NCBI GenBank assembly: GCA_021157665.1
Contig: JAGGWE010000202.1
Coordinates: 1 to 15,139, forward strand
DNA length: 15,139 bases
Origin: Sulfurimonas sp.
GTDB lineage: Bacteria > Campylobacterota > Campylobacteria > Campylobacterales > Sulfurimonadaceae
Reading direction: 5' to 3'
Positions 14,720 to 15,139 of the stretch are shown here, piece by piece (positions within the stretch are counted from its first letter, which is position 1; every line of letters begins with the position of its first letter). The translations under genes and the position numbers were made by a program. The notes under the pieces are model-generated. The model had not been told where the DNA came from. It made no database searches and was given only the letters and a program-made list of their open reading frames with translations.

Positions 14720-15139
14720 TTATCTAAACTTCACTATTTTTTGACAGAGAGTTTTTAACTCATCACTACTCTGCCCTAGCCTAGCTATCACTCTAAGTAT
14801 CGCTTTTTCTACTGTTGGCTGGCGAATCCCACCAATAGCATAACCATCATCAAATAACTGATTTTTTATCTCTATAACTTTTCTATTATCATCTATCAAA
14901 ATTGGAACTATCAGTCCATCAACTTCAACATCTAAAATCTCTTTTACAATAAGTTTTCGCTCTTTAATTTGCTCTTTTAACTTATCACAGTTCTCTAAAA
15001 TATACGCTAATGATTTATGCCCTAAAAGAGTGTCATAAAGTGAAAGTGAGGTAGCATAGATAATAGGTTTAGCACGATTTATAAGATACTCTATTATATG
15101 CTCAGAGGCTAAAATATACGCCCCAAAACTTCCATAAGC
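14720..15139 (-). CDS. bioF: 8-amino-7-oxononanoate synthase, C-terminal part (start outside window)
   Basis: The minus-strand frame from the window edge to the TAA at 14720 encodes 139 residues. They begin AYGSFGAYILAS, which in the alpha-oxoamine synthase family directly follows the PLP-binding lysine. Further matches are the RAKPIIYATSLS block and, near the end, AIGGIRQPTVEKAILRV, the counterpart of the substrate-contacting G-I-R-P-P-T-V segment. The family makes KAPA in biotin synthesis from pimeloyl-thioester and alanine. Closely related 2-amino-3-ketobutyrate CoA ligase or sphingolipid-type synthases cannot be fully excluded with the N-terminal two-thirds missing. It lies 9 bp before the ABC ATPase gene, in the same direction, so these are probably co-transcribed. 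Confidence 0.8.
   Translation of the reverse strand, partial: AYGSFGAYILASEHIIEYLINRAKPIIYATSLSLYDTLLGHKSLAYILENCDKLKEQIKERKLIVKEILDVEVDGLIVPILIDDNRKVIEIKNQLFDDGYAIGGIRQPTVEKAILRVIARLGQSSDELKTLCQKIVKFR

Overview
The window is AT-rich, gene-dense bacterial DNA. The gene families fit a member of the Campylobacterota, perhaps a Sulfurimonas- or Arcobacter-like bacterium. The reasons are very A/T-rich codon use, extended -10 promoters without strong -35 boxes, and a bioF / penicillin-binding-protein-1A neighbourhood that I recall from Helicobacter relatives. The lineage call is an inference from style and gene content, not a database result. I see no rRNA, tRNA, insertion sequence, prophage or CRISPR array.

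Layout, left to right. (1) 1-959: 3' part of a membrane sensor histidine kinase (+), cut by the window edge. (2) 972-2729: two tandem polyphosphate kinase 2 genes (-), convergent with the kinase. (3) 2967-3579: a tiny lysine-rich histone-H1-like protein (-) and a small helix-turn-helix protein (+), divergent, with overlapping promoters whose -35 boxes share one small palindrome. (4) 3792-7091: glutamine synthetase glnA and 2-isopropylmalate synthase leuA (+), each with its own promoter; clear hairpins follow both. (5) 7088-11982: a tightly packed five-gene operon (-) encoding, in transcription order, a LolA-like periplasmic protein, two FtsX/LolC-type permeases, a LolD/MacB-type ATPase and an outer-membrane beta-barrel. 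(6) 12011-15139: bioF (3' part), a lone DppD-type ABC ATPase and a class A penicillin-binding protein (-), immediately upstream of the five-gene operon.

The most interesting functional unit is the five-gene operon. It looks like a complete envelope-spanning route (ATP-driven inner-membrane extractor, periplasmic lipid-binding carrier, outer-membrane barrel) that resembles the Lol lipoprotein system but ends in a beta-barrel and is encoded as one translationally coupled cassette. Its substrate cannot be read from the sequence. It starts from a perfect extended -10 box placed exactly where a leaderless mRNA would begin at the LolA-like ATG.

The most unexpected DNA-level signal is the octamer GGCATGTG, mostly as TGGCATGTGG followed by an A/T-rich tail. 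It occurs eight times between 6385 and 14433, on both strands and inside six different genes, and nowhere in the first 6.3 kb. That is far more than chance predicts at this base composition, and it looks like a dispersed DNA motif such as an uptake, recombination or segregation signal.
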